DNA of 64,000 nt from Terriglobales bacterium. Lineage in GTDB: Bacteria; Acidobacteriota; Terriglobia; Terriglobales; Acidobacteriaceae. The notes beneath the pieces are model-generated. The model was given only the letters and a program-made list of their open reading frames with translations, ran no database searches and had not been told where the DNA came from. Numbering within the stretch: position 1 is the first letter of the stretch; each line of letters starts with the position of its first letter. Location of the stretch: positions 1 to 64,000 of the forward strand of contig DASRER010000034.1 of assembly GCA_035651995.1 (NCBI GenBank), written 5' to 3'. This document shows, in pieces, positions 57,461-64,000 of the stretch. The translations under genes and the position numbers were made by a program.

Positions 57461-58474
57461 ATGGACCTGAAGAACACACCGCATCGGCGCTTCAACCCGC
57501 TCACGCGCGAGTGGGTGCTGGTGTCACCGCACCGCACGGTCCGGCCGTGGACCGGGCAAGTGGAGCAGCCGCCGGAGGCGAAGGTCCTGCGGTACGACCC
57601 TGAGTGCTATCTATGCCCGGGCAATGCGCGGCACGGTGGCGCACGCACTCCAAGCTACGAGGGCACATTCGTCTTCGACAACGATTACCCGGCCATGCTG
57701 CCTGAGACCGGCGACGCAGCGCTCGATCGGGACGGATTGATGGTGGCACGCGCCGAGCGCGGGTTGTGCCGTGTGCTGTGTTTTTCACCGCGTCACGATC
57801 TGACGGTTGCGACCTTGAGCACGGAAGATCTGCGGCGCGTGGTGCAGGTGTGGACGGAGCAGTATCGCGAGATCGGCGAGCTGCCGTGGGCGCGGTACGT
57901 GCTCATCTTCGAGAACCGCGGCGTGATGATGGGCGCGAGCAATCCGCATCCGCACTGCCAGATCTGGGCGAACGCGACGCTGCCGAACGAAGCGGCGGCT
58001 GAGCAGGCCGCGCAACTGCAGCACATGCAGACGCGGCGCTCGTGCCTGCTGTGTGATTACCTGCGGCTCGAGCAGACGCAGCGCGAGCGCCTGGTGTGCG
58101 AAAACCAGAGCTTCGCGGCGCTGGTGCCGTTTTGGGCGGTGTGGCCGTTCGAGATCATGGTGATCAGCAAGCGGCACACCGGCGGCATGGACGATCTGGG
58201 CGCGGGCGAGCGCGATGCGCTGGCCGACATCCTGCAGCAGGTCACGCGGCGCTACGACAATCTCTTTGGCGTCACGGTCCCCTACTCGATGGGTTTCCAT
58301 CAGCGGCCCACGGACGGCGAGCCGCATCCGGAGTGGCATTTTCACGCGCACTACTATCCGCCGCTTCTGCGCTCGGCGACCGTGCGGAAGTGGATGGTGG
58401 GATACGAAATGCTGGGCTCGCCGCAGCGCGACCTGACGCCGGAAGTGGCGGCGGAGCGGCTGCGAACCACCTGA
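57461..58474 (+). CDS. galT: Galactose-1-phosphate uridylyltransferase
   Basis: 337 aa from ATG 57461 (MDLKNTPHRRFNPLTREWVL). HIT-superfamily GalT: zinc pair CYLCPGN, VLIFENRGVMMGASNPHPHC with the catalytic HPH, the second-domain Cys pair CLLCDY, and PEWHFHAHYYPP. Transfers UMP from UDP-glucose to galactose 1-phosphate. Third gene of the galactose block after the symporter and galK. A 9-bp hairpin lies where a ribosome-binding site would be expected. The stop is followed directly by a heptad-type hairpin (58475-58542). Confidence 0.94.
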   Translation: MDLKNTPHRRFNPLTREWVLVSPHRTVRPWTGQVEQPPEAKVLRYDPECYLCPGNARHGGARTPSYEGTFVFDNDYPAMLPETGDAALDRDGLMVARAERGLCRVLCFSPRHDLTVATLSTEDLRRVVQVWTEQYREIGELPWARYVLIFENRGVMMGASNPHPHCQIWANATLPNEAAAEQAAQLQHMQTRRSCLLCDYLRLEQTQRERLVCENQSFAALVPFWAVWPFEIMVISKRHTGGMDDLGAGERDALADILQQVTRRYDNLFGVTVPYSMGFHQRPTDGEPHPEWHFHAHYYPPLLRSATVRKWMVGYEMLGSPQRDLTPEVAAERLRTT

Positions 58475-58542
58475 CGCAAAAGGAAAAAGTAAAAAGGCAG
58501 ACCGCTCTCGAAACGCAGCCCTTTTTTTCGCCTTTTGCCGCT
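58475..58542. repeat. AAAAGG-type heptad hairpin between convergent genes
   Basis: Left arm 58477-58497 (CAAAAGGAAAAAGTAAAAAG, 7-bp steps) and right arm 58519-58537 (CCCTTTTTTTCGCCTTTTG) are reverse complements with a short GC spacer. It occupies the whole gap between the galT stop and the stop of the convergent oxidoreductase gene and can act as a bidirectional terminator (T7 at 58522-58528). Confidence 0.7.
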
Positions 58543-59589
58543 TCAAGGCTTCCCTGCGCCGGCAGCCGCCCTCACGCGTTCCAACGCGCCGCTCTTGGCG
58601 GCGGCGTAGATCGCTTCTACAACGGCGACGCTGCGGCGCCCTTCATGTCCATCGCAGCGCGGCGGGCGATTGTCACGGACGGCTTCCAGAAAATCTTCGA
58701 GTGCGGCTTTGTGTCCGCGAATGTCGGAGACGACGGGAGAGGTTGCGCTCGGGTTGGCGTCGGCCGATTCGCTGCTTATTTCAAAGCGCGGGCTGCCGAA
58801 CCGCAAGTCGGCGGCGATGACGCGGTCGTTCTCGATGACCAGTGTGCCGTTGTCGCCGGAGATTTCGACGCAGCGCGGGTAGCCGGGGTAGATCGAAGTT
58901 GCCGCCTGCAAAATCCCCTGTGCGCCGGAGCGAAATTCCAGCAGGGCAGTGAGCGTGTCTTCGACTTCGATGTTGTGCAGCGCGGTGCGCGACTGTGCCT
59001 GGACGGTCGCGACGTCACCGAGCAGCCAGAGGACCAGATCAACGGTGTGGACTCCCTGGTTCATGAGCGCGCCGCCGCCGTCGAGCGCGCGGCGTCCCCG
59101 CCACTTCGAGCCGGAGTAGTACTCGGGCGGGCGGAACCATTTGACGCGCGCGTCCACCAGATGGATGCGGCCCAGGCCGCCGGAGGCAAGAAACTCACGG
59201 GCGCGCTTCAGCTCGGGCTTGAAGCGGTCCTGAAAAAAGACGCCGAGCTTCACGCCGGCTTGCGTTGCGGCGGAGATGAGCGCGTCGGCGCGGGCGACGC
59301 TGACGTCAATCGGCTTTTCGGTGAGGACGTGCAGGCCGCGGCGGGCGGCGGCGATGCCCTGCTCGGCGTGCAGCGCCGAAGGGCTGCCGATGGCGACCAT
59401 GCTCATGGGGCGGTGCGACAGAAAACGATCGAAATCGAAATAGGCCGCGGCGCCGAATTCCTTCGCGAACGCCGGGACGCGCTCCGGGTTCGTGCCGAAG
59501 ACGGCGGTGACTGGAATTCCAAGCGCCTGTGCGGCCTGCGCATGCGTCTGGCTGATGTTGCCGCCGCCGATGATGCCGAGAGAAACCAT
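58543..59589 (-). CDS. Gfo/Idh/MocA family sugar oxidoreductase
   Basis: 348 aa, cytosolic (no leader). Rossmann GxGxxS variant at the N-terminus (LGIIGGGNISQTHAQAAQAL), the conserved EKP motif (HVLTEKPIDVSVARAD), and the substrate-domain motif LDGGGALMNQGVHTVDLVLW. NAD-dependent oxidation or reduction of a sugar or inositol derivative. It follows two xylose-isomerase-like barrel genes on the same strand and is separated from the nearest one by exactly three 7-bp repeats. Confidence 0.88.
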   Translation of the reverse strand: MVSLGIIGGGNISQTHAQAAQALGIPVTAVFGTNPERVPAFAKEFGAAAYFDFDRFLSHRPMSMVAIGSPSALHAEQGIAAARRGLHVLTEKPIDVSVARADALISAATQAGVKLGVFFQDRFKPELKRAREFLASGGLGRIHLVDARVKWFRPPEYYSGSKWRGRRALDGGGALMNQGVHTVDLVLWLLGDVATVQAQSRTALHNIEVEDTLTALLEFRSGAQGILQAATSIYPGYPRCVEISGDNGTLVIENDRVIAADLRFGSPRFEISSESADANPSATSPVVSDIRGHKAALEDFLEAVRDNRPPRCDGHEGRRSVAVVEAIYAAAKSGALERVRAAAGAGKP

Positions 59590-59610
59590 TTGCGATTTGT
59601 GATTTGTGAT
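59590..59610 (-). repeat. Three exact heptads filling a stop-to-start gap
   Basis: Minus strand: TAG stop (59613-59611), ATCACAA, ATCACAA, ATCGCAA, then ATG (59589). The 21-bp gap between two genes consists of nothing but three heptads. Confidence 0.85.
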
Positions 59611-60483
59611 CTATGACGCGGCGCCGGCTTTGATCAACAGCTCGCGCATGCCGGCCCAGCTTTGCCGCGTGGATTCTTCCGGCGTGCCGGCGCCGCGCCA
59701 GTGCGTTTCGAGGCTCACGGCGAGACGGTAGCCGTCGCGTTTGAGCGCGCGGAACTGGCCAAGCCAGTCCACAAGGCCGCCATTCATCGGCGCCCAATCG
59801 CGCTCTCCGCCAGGTTTCTGGAGAACGTCTTTGCAGTGCACGTGTCCGATGCGGTCCTTGGGAAGCTTCTTGTATCCGTCGGGGAAAGGCAGGTCGCCAA
59901 TCCGGGCCGCGTTGCCGGGGTCCCAGTTGAGCTTGAAGTTCGGCGAGCGGACTGCGTTGAGCGTTCGAACGGCTTCGTCGGCCGTGGCGGTGTTGCAGGC
60001 GTGCTCGTTTTCGAGAATGAGGATGACGCCCTTCTTGGCCGCTCTCTCGGCTGCTTCGTTGAGTTTGGCGTCCATGGCGGCGCGAAACGGCGCGGGGTCC
60101 TGGATGCGCCAGAAGTCGAAGCCGCGCAGGCGATCGGTGTTGAAGGCGCGGCATAGTTCGAGCGCGCGCTCCAGGACTTCGTCCTGTTGCTCGTAGGTAA
60201 AATCGGCGCCGAAGCGGTCTTTGGGGGCGTTCGAGGGCGGTGCGCCCCGGAAATCGCACTTGAACAGCGGCGAGGCAACGTCCGTGACGCGCAGTTTGTA
60301 CTTCTCGAGCAGCGCGCGAGCCGAAGCGATCTCGGCGGCGTCGAGCAGCATGATGTTCTTGTTCCACAGCGTGCGCAGCTCGACCCACTCAAGGCCGAAG
60401 TCGCGCGCGATGATACTGAGGCCGCGATCGAAGTCCTGCGTGATCTCGTCGGAGATGACGGCGACACGGAAGTCGGATCTCAT
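59611..60483 (-). CDS. Sugar phosphate isomerase/epimerase (xylose-isomerase-like TIM barrel)
   Basis: 290 aa from ATG 60483 (MRSDFRVAVISDEITQDFDR). TIM-barrel family of AP-endonuclease-2/xylose-isomerase-like enzymes: metal ligands in VILILENEHACNTA (Glu), KLNWDPGNAA (Asp), IGHVHCKDV (His), AVSLETHW (Glu). Epimerises or isomerises a sugar or sugar acid in the cytosol. The ATG lies two bases after the stop of the preceding Tat-exported relative, so expression is coupled. Confidence 0.85.
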   Translation of the reverse strand: MRSDFRVAVISDEITQDFDRGLSIIARDFGLEWVELRTLWNKNIMLLDAAEIASARALLEKYKLRVTDVASPLFKCDFRGAPPSNAPKDRFGADFTYEQQDEVLERALELCRAFNTDRLRGFDFWRIQDPAPFRAAMDAKLNEAAERAAKKGVILILENEHACNTATADEAVRTLNAVRSPNFKLNWDPGNAARIGDLPFPDGYKKLPKDRIGHVHCKDVLQKPGGERDWAPMNGGLVDWLGQFRALKRDGYRLAVSLETHWRGAGTPEESTRQSWAGMRELLIKAGAAS

Positions 60484-60485
60484 CG

Positions 60486-61454
60486 TTAGCTGACCTTGTA
60501 ACCCAGCTTCTTTTCCAGATAGTCCTTGCTGGCCACCGCCGACTCGGCGGGCGTGTGGATGGGCGCGAGCTGGCCGTCGAGTTCCACGATGGCCCATCCG
60601 CGGAACCGCGCTTTCTTCAGCGCGGCAAAGACGCCCGGCAGGTCAACGCGCCCGCGGCCGAGTTCCACGAACTCGTAGTTCTTGCTGCTCCCCTCGCGCG
60701 GCGTGACGTCGTGCACATCCTTGATATGCAGGAAGAGCAGGCGGTCGTGGTAGCGCCCGATGGCTTCGGCGGGGTCGCCGCCGCCCTGCGCGTAGTGCGC
60801 AATGTCGAGCTCGAGCTTGACCCACCGCGGGTCAGCGAGCGCGAGCAGGCGGTCCACTTCCTCGGGGCGCTCCCCCATGCTGTTCATGTGGTTGTGGTAC
60901 CCGAGCTGCACGCCCAGGTCGGCGGACTGCTTGGCGATTTCCGTCATCAAGCGGGCCAGGCGCTTGTAGTCGTCGAGTGTGGCGGCACGGTCTTTGGGCT
61001 TGGTGTCGGTGACCTGGAGATAGAGGCCGCCGGCGTCGTGCAGGAATTTTGCGTTCGCCACGTGCCTGGCGATTTCGTCTTTTTCGTCGGCCGTGTCGGC
61101 GCGCACGCCGCCCGAGGAGAGCGCGACAAACGTGAGCTTGTGCTTCTCCAGGTCGGCGCGCAGTGCGGCGGGATCGTTGTTGTACTCGGCGATGACGTTG
61201 GAGCGGATTTGAATGCCGGGATAGCCTGCCGCGGCGATCTCCCGCATTGCCTTGCGGTCGTCGCCGTTCCAGGTGATGGCGGCGTAACCGAAGCGAATGG
61301 CGCTTGGCCCCTTGGCAATCCGCTTCTGGAAATAGGAGAGGTCGAGCGGCGGGTAGAGCAGGCCGGGCGCGGCGTGCAGGCGCAAAGGAACAGCCGATGC
61401 GGCGGCGACCGCGCCGGCGCCGATGAGGAATTCGCGGCGGTTGAAGCGATTCAT
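60486..61454 (-). CDS. Tat-exported xylose-isomerase-like TIM-barrel protein
   Basis: 322 aa, strong GGAGGT 7 bp upstream of ATG 61454. A twin-arginine leader (MNRFNRREFLIGAGAVAAAS) directs a folded, probably metal-loaded enzyme to the periplasm. Barrel motifs: LGYHNHMNSM (His), KLELDIAHYAQG (Asp), FLHIKDVHDV (His), AIVELDGQL (Glu). Substrate unknown; exported members occur with Tat-exported Gfo/Idh/MocA proteins, as here. A hairpin (61466-61481) lies immediately upstream of the ribosome-binding site. Confidence 0.86.
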   Translation of the reverse strand: MNRFNRREFLIGAGAVAAASAVPLRLHAAPGLLYPPLDLSYFQKRIAKGPSAIRFGYAAITWNGDDRKAMREIAAAGYPGIQIRSNVIAEYNNDPAALRADLEKHKLTFVALSSGGVRADTADEKDEIARHVANAKFLHDAGGLYLQVTDTKPKDRAATLDDYKRLARLMTEIAKQSADLGVQLGYHNHMNSMGERPEEVDRLLALADPRWVKLELDIAHYAQGGGDPAEAIGRYHDRLLFLHIKDVHDVTPREGSSKNYEFVELGRGRVDLPGVFAALKKARFRGWAIVELDGQLAPIHTPAESAVASKDYLEKKLGYKVS

Positions 61455-61465
61455 TGGGTGACCTC

Positions 61466-61515
61466 CGGGGCCAAAGCCCCGACTCTTGTGTCCTAAAGCG
61501 CGCGGCTGAAGCCGC
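61466..61515. other. Two GC hairpins in the leader of the Tat isomerase gene
   Basis: CGGGGC-CAAA-GCCCCG (61466-61481) and GCGGC-TGAA-GCCGC (61502-61515). The first touches the GGAGGT ribosome-binding site (61461-61466). Such GGGGC/GCCCC and GGCTGAAGCC hairpins look like dispersed acidobacterial spacer repeats. Confidence 0.45.
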
Positions 61516-61583
61516 CCTCCCCAAAAGTGATTTCTGTGTGCGGCGCCGCCCTTGGCTGTACGGCACGGTGAAACAACTACATT

Positions 61584-61620
61584 GGTCCTGAGCGCGCAGA
61601 ATACGCGCGCTCAGGATGAC
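61584..61620 (+). repeat. GGTCCT-CAGGATGAC repeat, copy 4 (perfect hairpin)
   Basis: CCTGAGCGCGC (61587-61597) and GCGCGCTCAGG (61605-61615) form an 11-bp perfect stem with a 7-nt loop. Starts GGTCCT and ends CAGGATGAC like the other copies. Lies between the Tat isomerase start and the Gfo/Idh stop. Confidence 0.75.
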
Positions 61621-61662
61621 CTCAAAGATCGAACGACCCGGAAACAGAGGTCAACGCAGCCG

Positions 61663-62916
61663 CTACGCCGGCTTCTTCACATGCTCGGCGAACACGATGC
61701 GCTGCCCGCTTTCAATCGCCTCGTTGCCGAGTGCAACGGCCACGCCGGAGATCCATCCCCACATCTCGTCGGCGCCGGGCTTCTTGTTGTTGCGCACGCA
61801 GTCAATAAACGAAGCGCACGCGAGATAGTCGGCGTTACCGCGCACGTCTTCGGGGACTGGCAATGGCGTTCCCTGCCCGCCGTATGGCTTTTCCGCGCGG
61901 AAGCTGGCCGTGGTGGTGACGCCGCGCTCCACCACGAGTTCCTGCGGGACGGCTGAGTTGGCGCCCTGCGCCGGCTCGTAATACGACATACCGTCGGCCT
62001 GCGTGAACACAATCGTGCCCCCCGTGCCGTACACCTTGATCTGCGCGCCTTCCAGGCGGTTGGTGGTAATCGCGCTGAAGAAGAGCGTGCGCCCGCCGGG
62101 ATAGCGATAGACGACCTGCACGTTGTCAGCGACTTCGCGCCCGTCCTTCCAATAGTCGATGCCGCCGGCGCCGATGACCGACTCGGGCACGTCGCCGAAG
62201 ACCTGGTTCGCAAGGTGGATGTGGTGTGTGCCGAGTTCGGCGAGAAGTCCGCCGGAAAACTCCTTGTACATGCGCCAGTTGAACAGGCGCTCGAGCTTGG
62301 GGTCCTTGGGATCGGGCACGGCGCGGCGCCAGTTGTTGTTGCGGTGCCAGTAAGCGTAAATCTGCGTGACCTGTCCGATCTTGCCGGCGCGAATCTGGCG
62401 CAGGCCTTCCTGGTACCAGGGCGCGTAGTGATATTGCAGCCCCACCTGGTAGAGCTTGCCGGTGCGGCGCACCGTGTGAACGACTTTGTCGCATTCGGCG
62501 ACGGTCTTGGCCTGGTCTTTCTCACCGTAAACGTGGCGCCCGCTTTCGAGGGAGTCGGTGACGTGCGCTGCGTGGAACGAAAGCGGTGTCGCGATGACGA
62601 TGGCGTCGAGATCTTTGGCTTCGAGCAGACGGCGGTAGTCGGCGAACCCCGGCGTGTCCTCGCCGGTGATCTTGCGGGCGGCGGCCAGGCGCGGCTCGTA
62701 GACGTCGCACAGCGCGCGGAACTTCACGCCGGGCACGCGCAGGAATGCGCGCATCAGTGCTGAGCCGCGGCTGCCCGGGCCGATGATGCCGAGGTTGACC
62801 TGATCAGACGGCGGAACGGCCGCGGCCGCTCCTGAAGATGCCGCCAGCGCGCCGGCGAGCGCGCCAGCCGATGTGCCGATGAATTCGCGACGATTGATCC
62901 GAAAGTGATCGTTCAT
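61663..62916 (-). CDS. Tat-exported Gfo/Idh/MocA oxidoreductase
   Basis: 417 aa from ATG 62916 (AGGAAGG upstream), with leader NRREFIGTSAGALAGALAAS (twin Arg). Rossmann motif LGIIGPGSRGSALMRAFLRV, catalytic-site EKD (VYGEKDQAKTVAECDKVVH, a variation on the usual EKP), and FSGGLLAELGTHHIHLANQV. Periplasmic NAD(P)- or cofactor-tight sugar oxidoreductase; the substrate is unknown. Its start overlaps the stop of the ApbE gene (ATGA), so they share a transcript. Confidence 0.88.
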   Translation of the reverse strand: MNDHFRINRREFIGTSAGALAGALAASSGAAAAVPPSDQVNLGIIGPGSRGSALMRAFLRVPGVKFRALCDVYEPRLAAARKITGEDTPGFADYRRLLEAKDLDAIVIATPLSFHAAHVTDSLESGRHVYGEKDQAKTVAECDKVVHTVRRTGKLYQVGLQYHYAPWYQEGLRQIRAGKIGQVTQIYAYWHRNNNWRRAVPDPKDPKLERLFNWRMYKEFSGGLLAELGTHHIHLANQVFGDVPESVIGAGGIDYWKDGREVADNVQVVYRYPGGRTLFFSAITTNRLEGAQIKVYGTGGTIVFTQADGMSYYEPAQGANSAVPQELVVERGVTTTASFRAEKPYGGQGTPLPVPEDVRGNADYLACASFIDCVRNNKKPGADEMWGWISGVAVALGNEAIESGQRIVFAEHVKKPA

Positions 62917-64000
62917 TGCGGTTGCGTCCTTCCTGCATGTTTGCGTTCGTTCGAAGAAACGGCGGGCCCGGAGGCGCGCCACGGCAGCCCCGCCTCGGTG
63001 GGCCAGCGGAACGAATAGAACGCCGTGGAGTGCTCGGAGCCCGCGTCGCCGGTGATGAACAGCGCCCGCGCGCCGGGGATCGTTTTCAGCAGCGCGGCGC
63101 CGCGCTCGCGCCCCATGACGAACGTCGCGGTGGAGAGCGCGTCGCTGTCAGTGGCGCTGGGAGCGATGACGGTGGTCTGCATCATGCCCTGCACCGGCTC
63201 GCCGGTGCGTGGATCCATGATGTGGCAGTACATGCGCCCGCCGAGGCGGAAGAATTTCTCGTAGTTGCCCGACGTGGAAAGCGACTCGTCGCGCAGCAGG
63301 ACGTCCGAGACAACGGCTTCGCGACGCTCGGGTTGCGAGATGTGCACCAGCCATCCGGCTTTGCCGGGCGGCGTTCCGATGGCGTAGAGCGTGCTGCCGC
63401 CGGCGTCAATGAGCGCGGCGGTAACGCCTGACTCGCGCAGCAGCGCGGCGGCGCGGTCCACGGCGTAGCCCTTGCCGATGCCGCCGGGATCGAGTTCCAC
63501 ACCGCGGCGGGCAAAGCGGACCGTACGCGCGGCCGGGTCGAGCGCGACCAGTTGCCAGCCGACTTTGGAGCGGGCGGCCGCGAGCGCTTCGGCGCTGGGA
63601 TAGCTTCCCTGTCCGCGGAAAAATCCCCAGGCGCGCATGAGCGGCCCCACGGTGATGTCGAACGCGCCATCGCTCCGGCGGGAGAAGTCGAGGGAGCGCT
63701 GGAGTAGCGCGAAGACTTCAGGGTCCGTGGTAACGGATACGACCGCGGCATCGCGGTTGATGCGCGAGAGCTCGCTCGACGGGCGATAGTTGCTCAGCGC
63801 CTCCTCGATGCGCTCGACCTCGTCGAACGCGGCGTCGAAGTGAGCGGAGGCCTGCCGTGCGTCCGGCGCGTAGAGGTGGATGGTGAAGATGGTGCCCATC
63901 GCCGGGCGCGAGTCGGTGAAGAGCCGGGGCTGCTGCGCGTGGGCGAGCGTGGCCAGCGCGAGCGCCACGCATGCTATCCGAGTTGGTCTTCCTCGCAGCA
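62913..64000 (-). CDS. apbE: FAD:protein FMN transferase (ApbE), 5' end at the window edge
   Basis: About 360 aa visible; the frame is open to the last base. The edge reads (A)TG-CTG-CGA, so an ATG one base outside the window would give the leader LRGRPTRIACVALALATLAH followed by AQ, a good signal peptide. ApbE motifs: RPAMGTIFTIHLY, LDPGGIGKGYAVDRAAALL (FAD and Mg binding), IDAGGSTLYAIG, and the late ATDSDALSTATFVMG. Covalently attaches FMN to Thr of exported flavoproteins such as Nqr/Rnf subunits. Coupled to the downstream oxidoreductase gene; why an FMN transferase sits there is not clear. Confidence 0.9.
   Translation of the reverse strand, partial: LRGRPTRIACVALALATLAHAQQPRLFTDSRPAMGTIFTIHLYAPDARQASAHFDAAFDEVERIEEALSNYRPSSELSRINRDAAVVSVTTDPEVFALLQRSLDFSRRSDGAFDITVGPLMRAWGFFRGQGSYPSAEALAAARSKVGWQLVALDPAARTVRFARRGVELDPGGIGKGYAVDRAAALLRESGVTAALIDAGGSTLYAIGTPPGKAGWLVHISQPERREAVVSDVLLRDESLSTSGNYEKFFRLGGRMYCHIMDPRTGEPVQGMMQTTVIAPSATDSDALSTATFVMGRERGAALLKTIPGARALFITGDAGSEHSTAFYSFRWPTEAGLPWRASGPAVSSNERKHAGRTQPQ

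Overview
The window looks like a chromosomal segment of a soil-type Acidobacteriota (Terriglobia-like) bacterium. The GC content is high, there are many secreted carbohydrate-active enzymes, Tat-exported sugar oxidoreductases, several M28 peptidases and a small Cys-rich protein of a type I associate with acidobacteria. The assignment is an inference from gene content; no rRNA or marker gene is present to prove it.

Layout. (1) 1-4.2 kb is the right end of an integrated element: a partial IS3-type transposase, a decapitated HEPN-like gene, a phospholipase-D-fold nuclease, small ORFs and a large serine recombinase whose last codons run into the 3' end of tRNA-Glu(CTC). (2) 4.3-11.2 kb is backbone: an orphan gas-vesicle-protein-A-like gene, a DUF4126 membrane protein, a receiver-PilZ-RDD fusion, a HAMP-SpoIIE phosphatase and a flavin amine oxidase. 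(3) 11.2-20.5 kb is a uronate catabolism cluster, all on the minus strand: kdgF-like cupin, eda, kdgK, kduD, kduI, a heparinase II/III-type lyase, an SDR, a hexuronate MFS transporter and an IclR regulator. (4) 20.7-31 kb holds an ABC exporter with a divergent GntR regulator, a molybdopterin oxidoreductase, a LOG-family protein and a large TPR protein. (5) 31.3-42.9 kb holds a four-helix-bundle ORF remnant between inverted repeats, a sodium-solute symporter, three M28 peptidases, an ATP-grasp enzyme and a GGDEF protein. (6) 43-52.7 kb is a second polyuronate locus: an unknown secreted protein, alginate lyase, mannonate dehydratase, SDR, DUF4861-GH88 fusion and hexuronate MFS. (7) 52.7-58.5 kb is a galactose block: GH27, symporter, small membrane protein, galK, galT. 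(8) 58.5-64 kb is Gfo/Idh/MocA oxidoreductases, xylose-isomerase-like barrels and an ApbE flavin transferase.

The genes of regions 3 and 6 fit one pathway. Secreted lyases and the GH88 hydrolase release unsaturated uronates; the MFS carriers import them; KdgF, KduI and KduD convert them to 2-keto-3-deoxygluconate; KdgK and Eda split this to pyruvate and glyceraldehyde 3-phosphate. ManD feeds the same intermediate from mannonate. The IclR promoter and a promoter upstream of the second MFS share a nearly identical -10/operator block, suggesting one regulon. Between the second promoter and its MFS gene lies a clear intrinsic terminator, so that promoter probably makes a roughly 110-nt attenuated leader or small RNA.

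The most unusual structural signal is a family of intergenic elements built from degenerate 7-bp units, usually arranged as inverted arms around a spacer and often abutting stop or start codons. One copy has 32-bp arms (30/32 identical) flanking a truncated four-helix-bundle ORF, an organisation like that of 23S rRNA intervening sequences.
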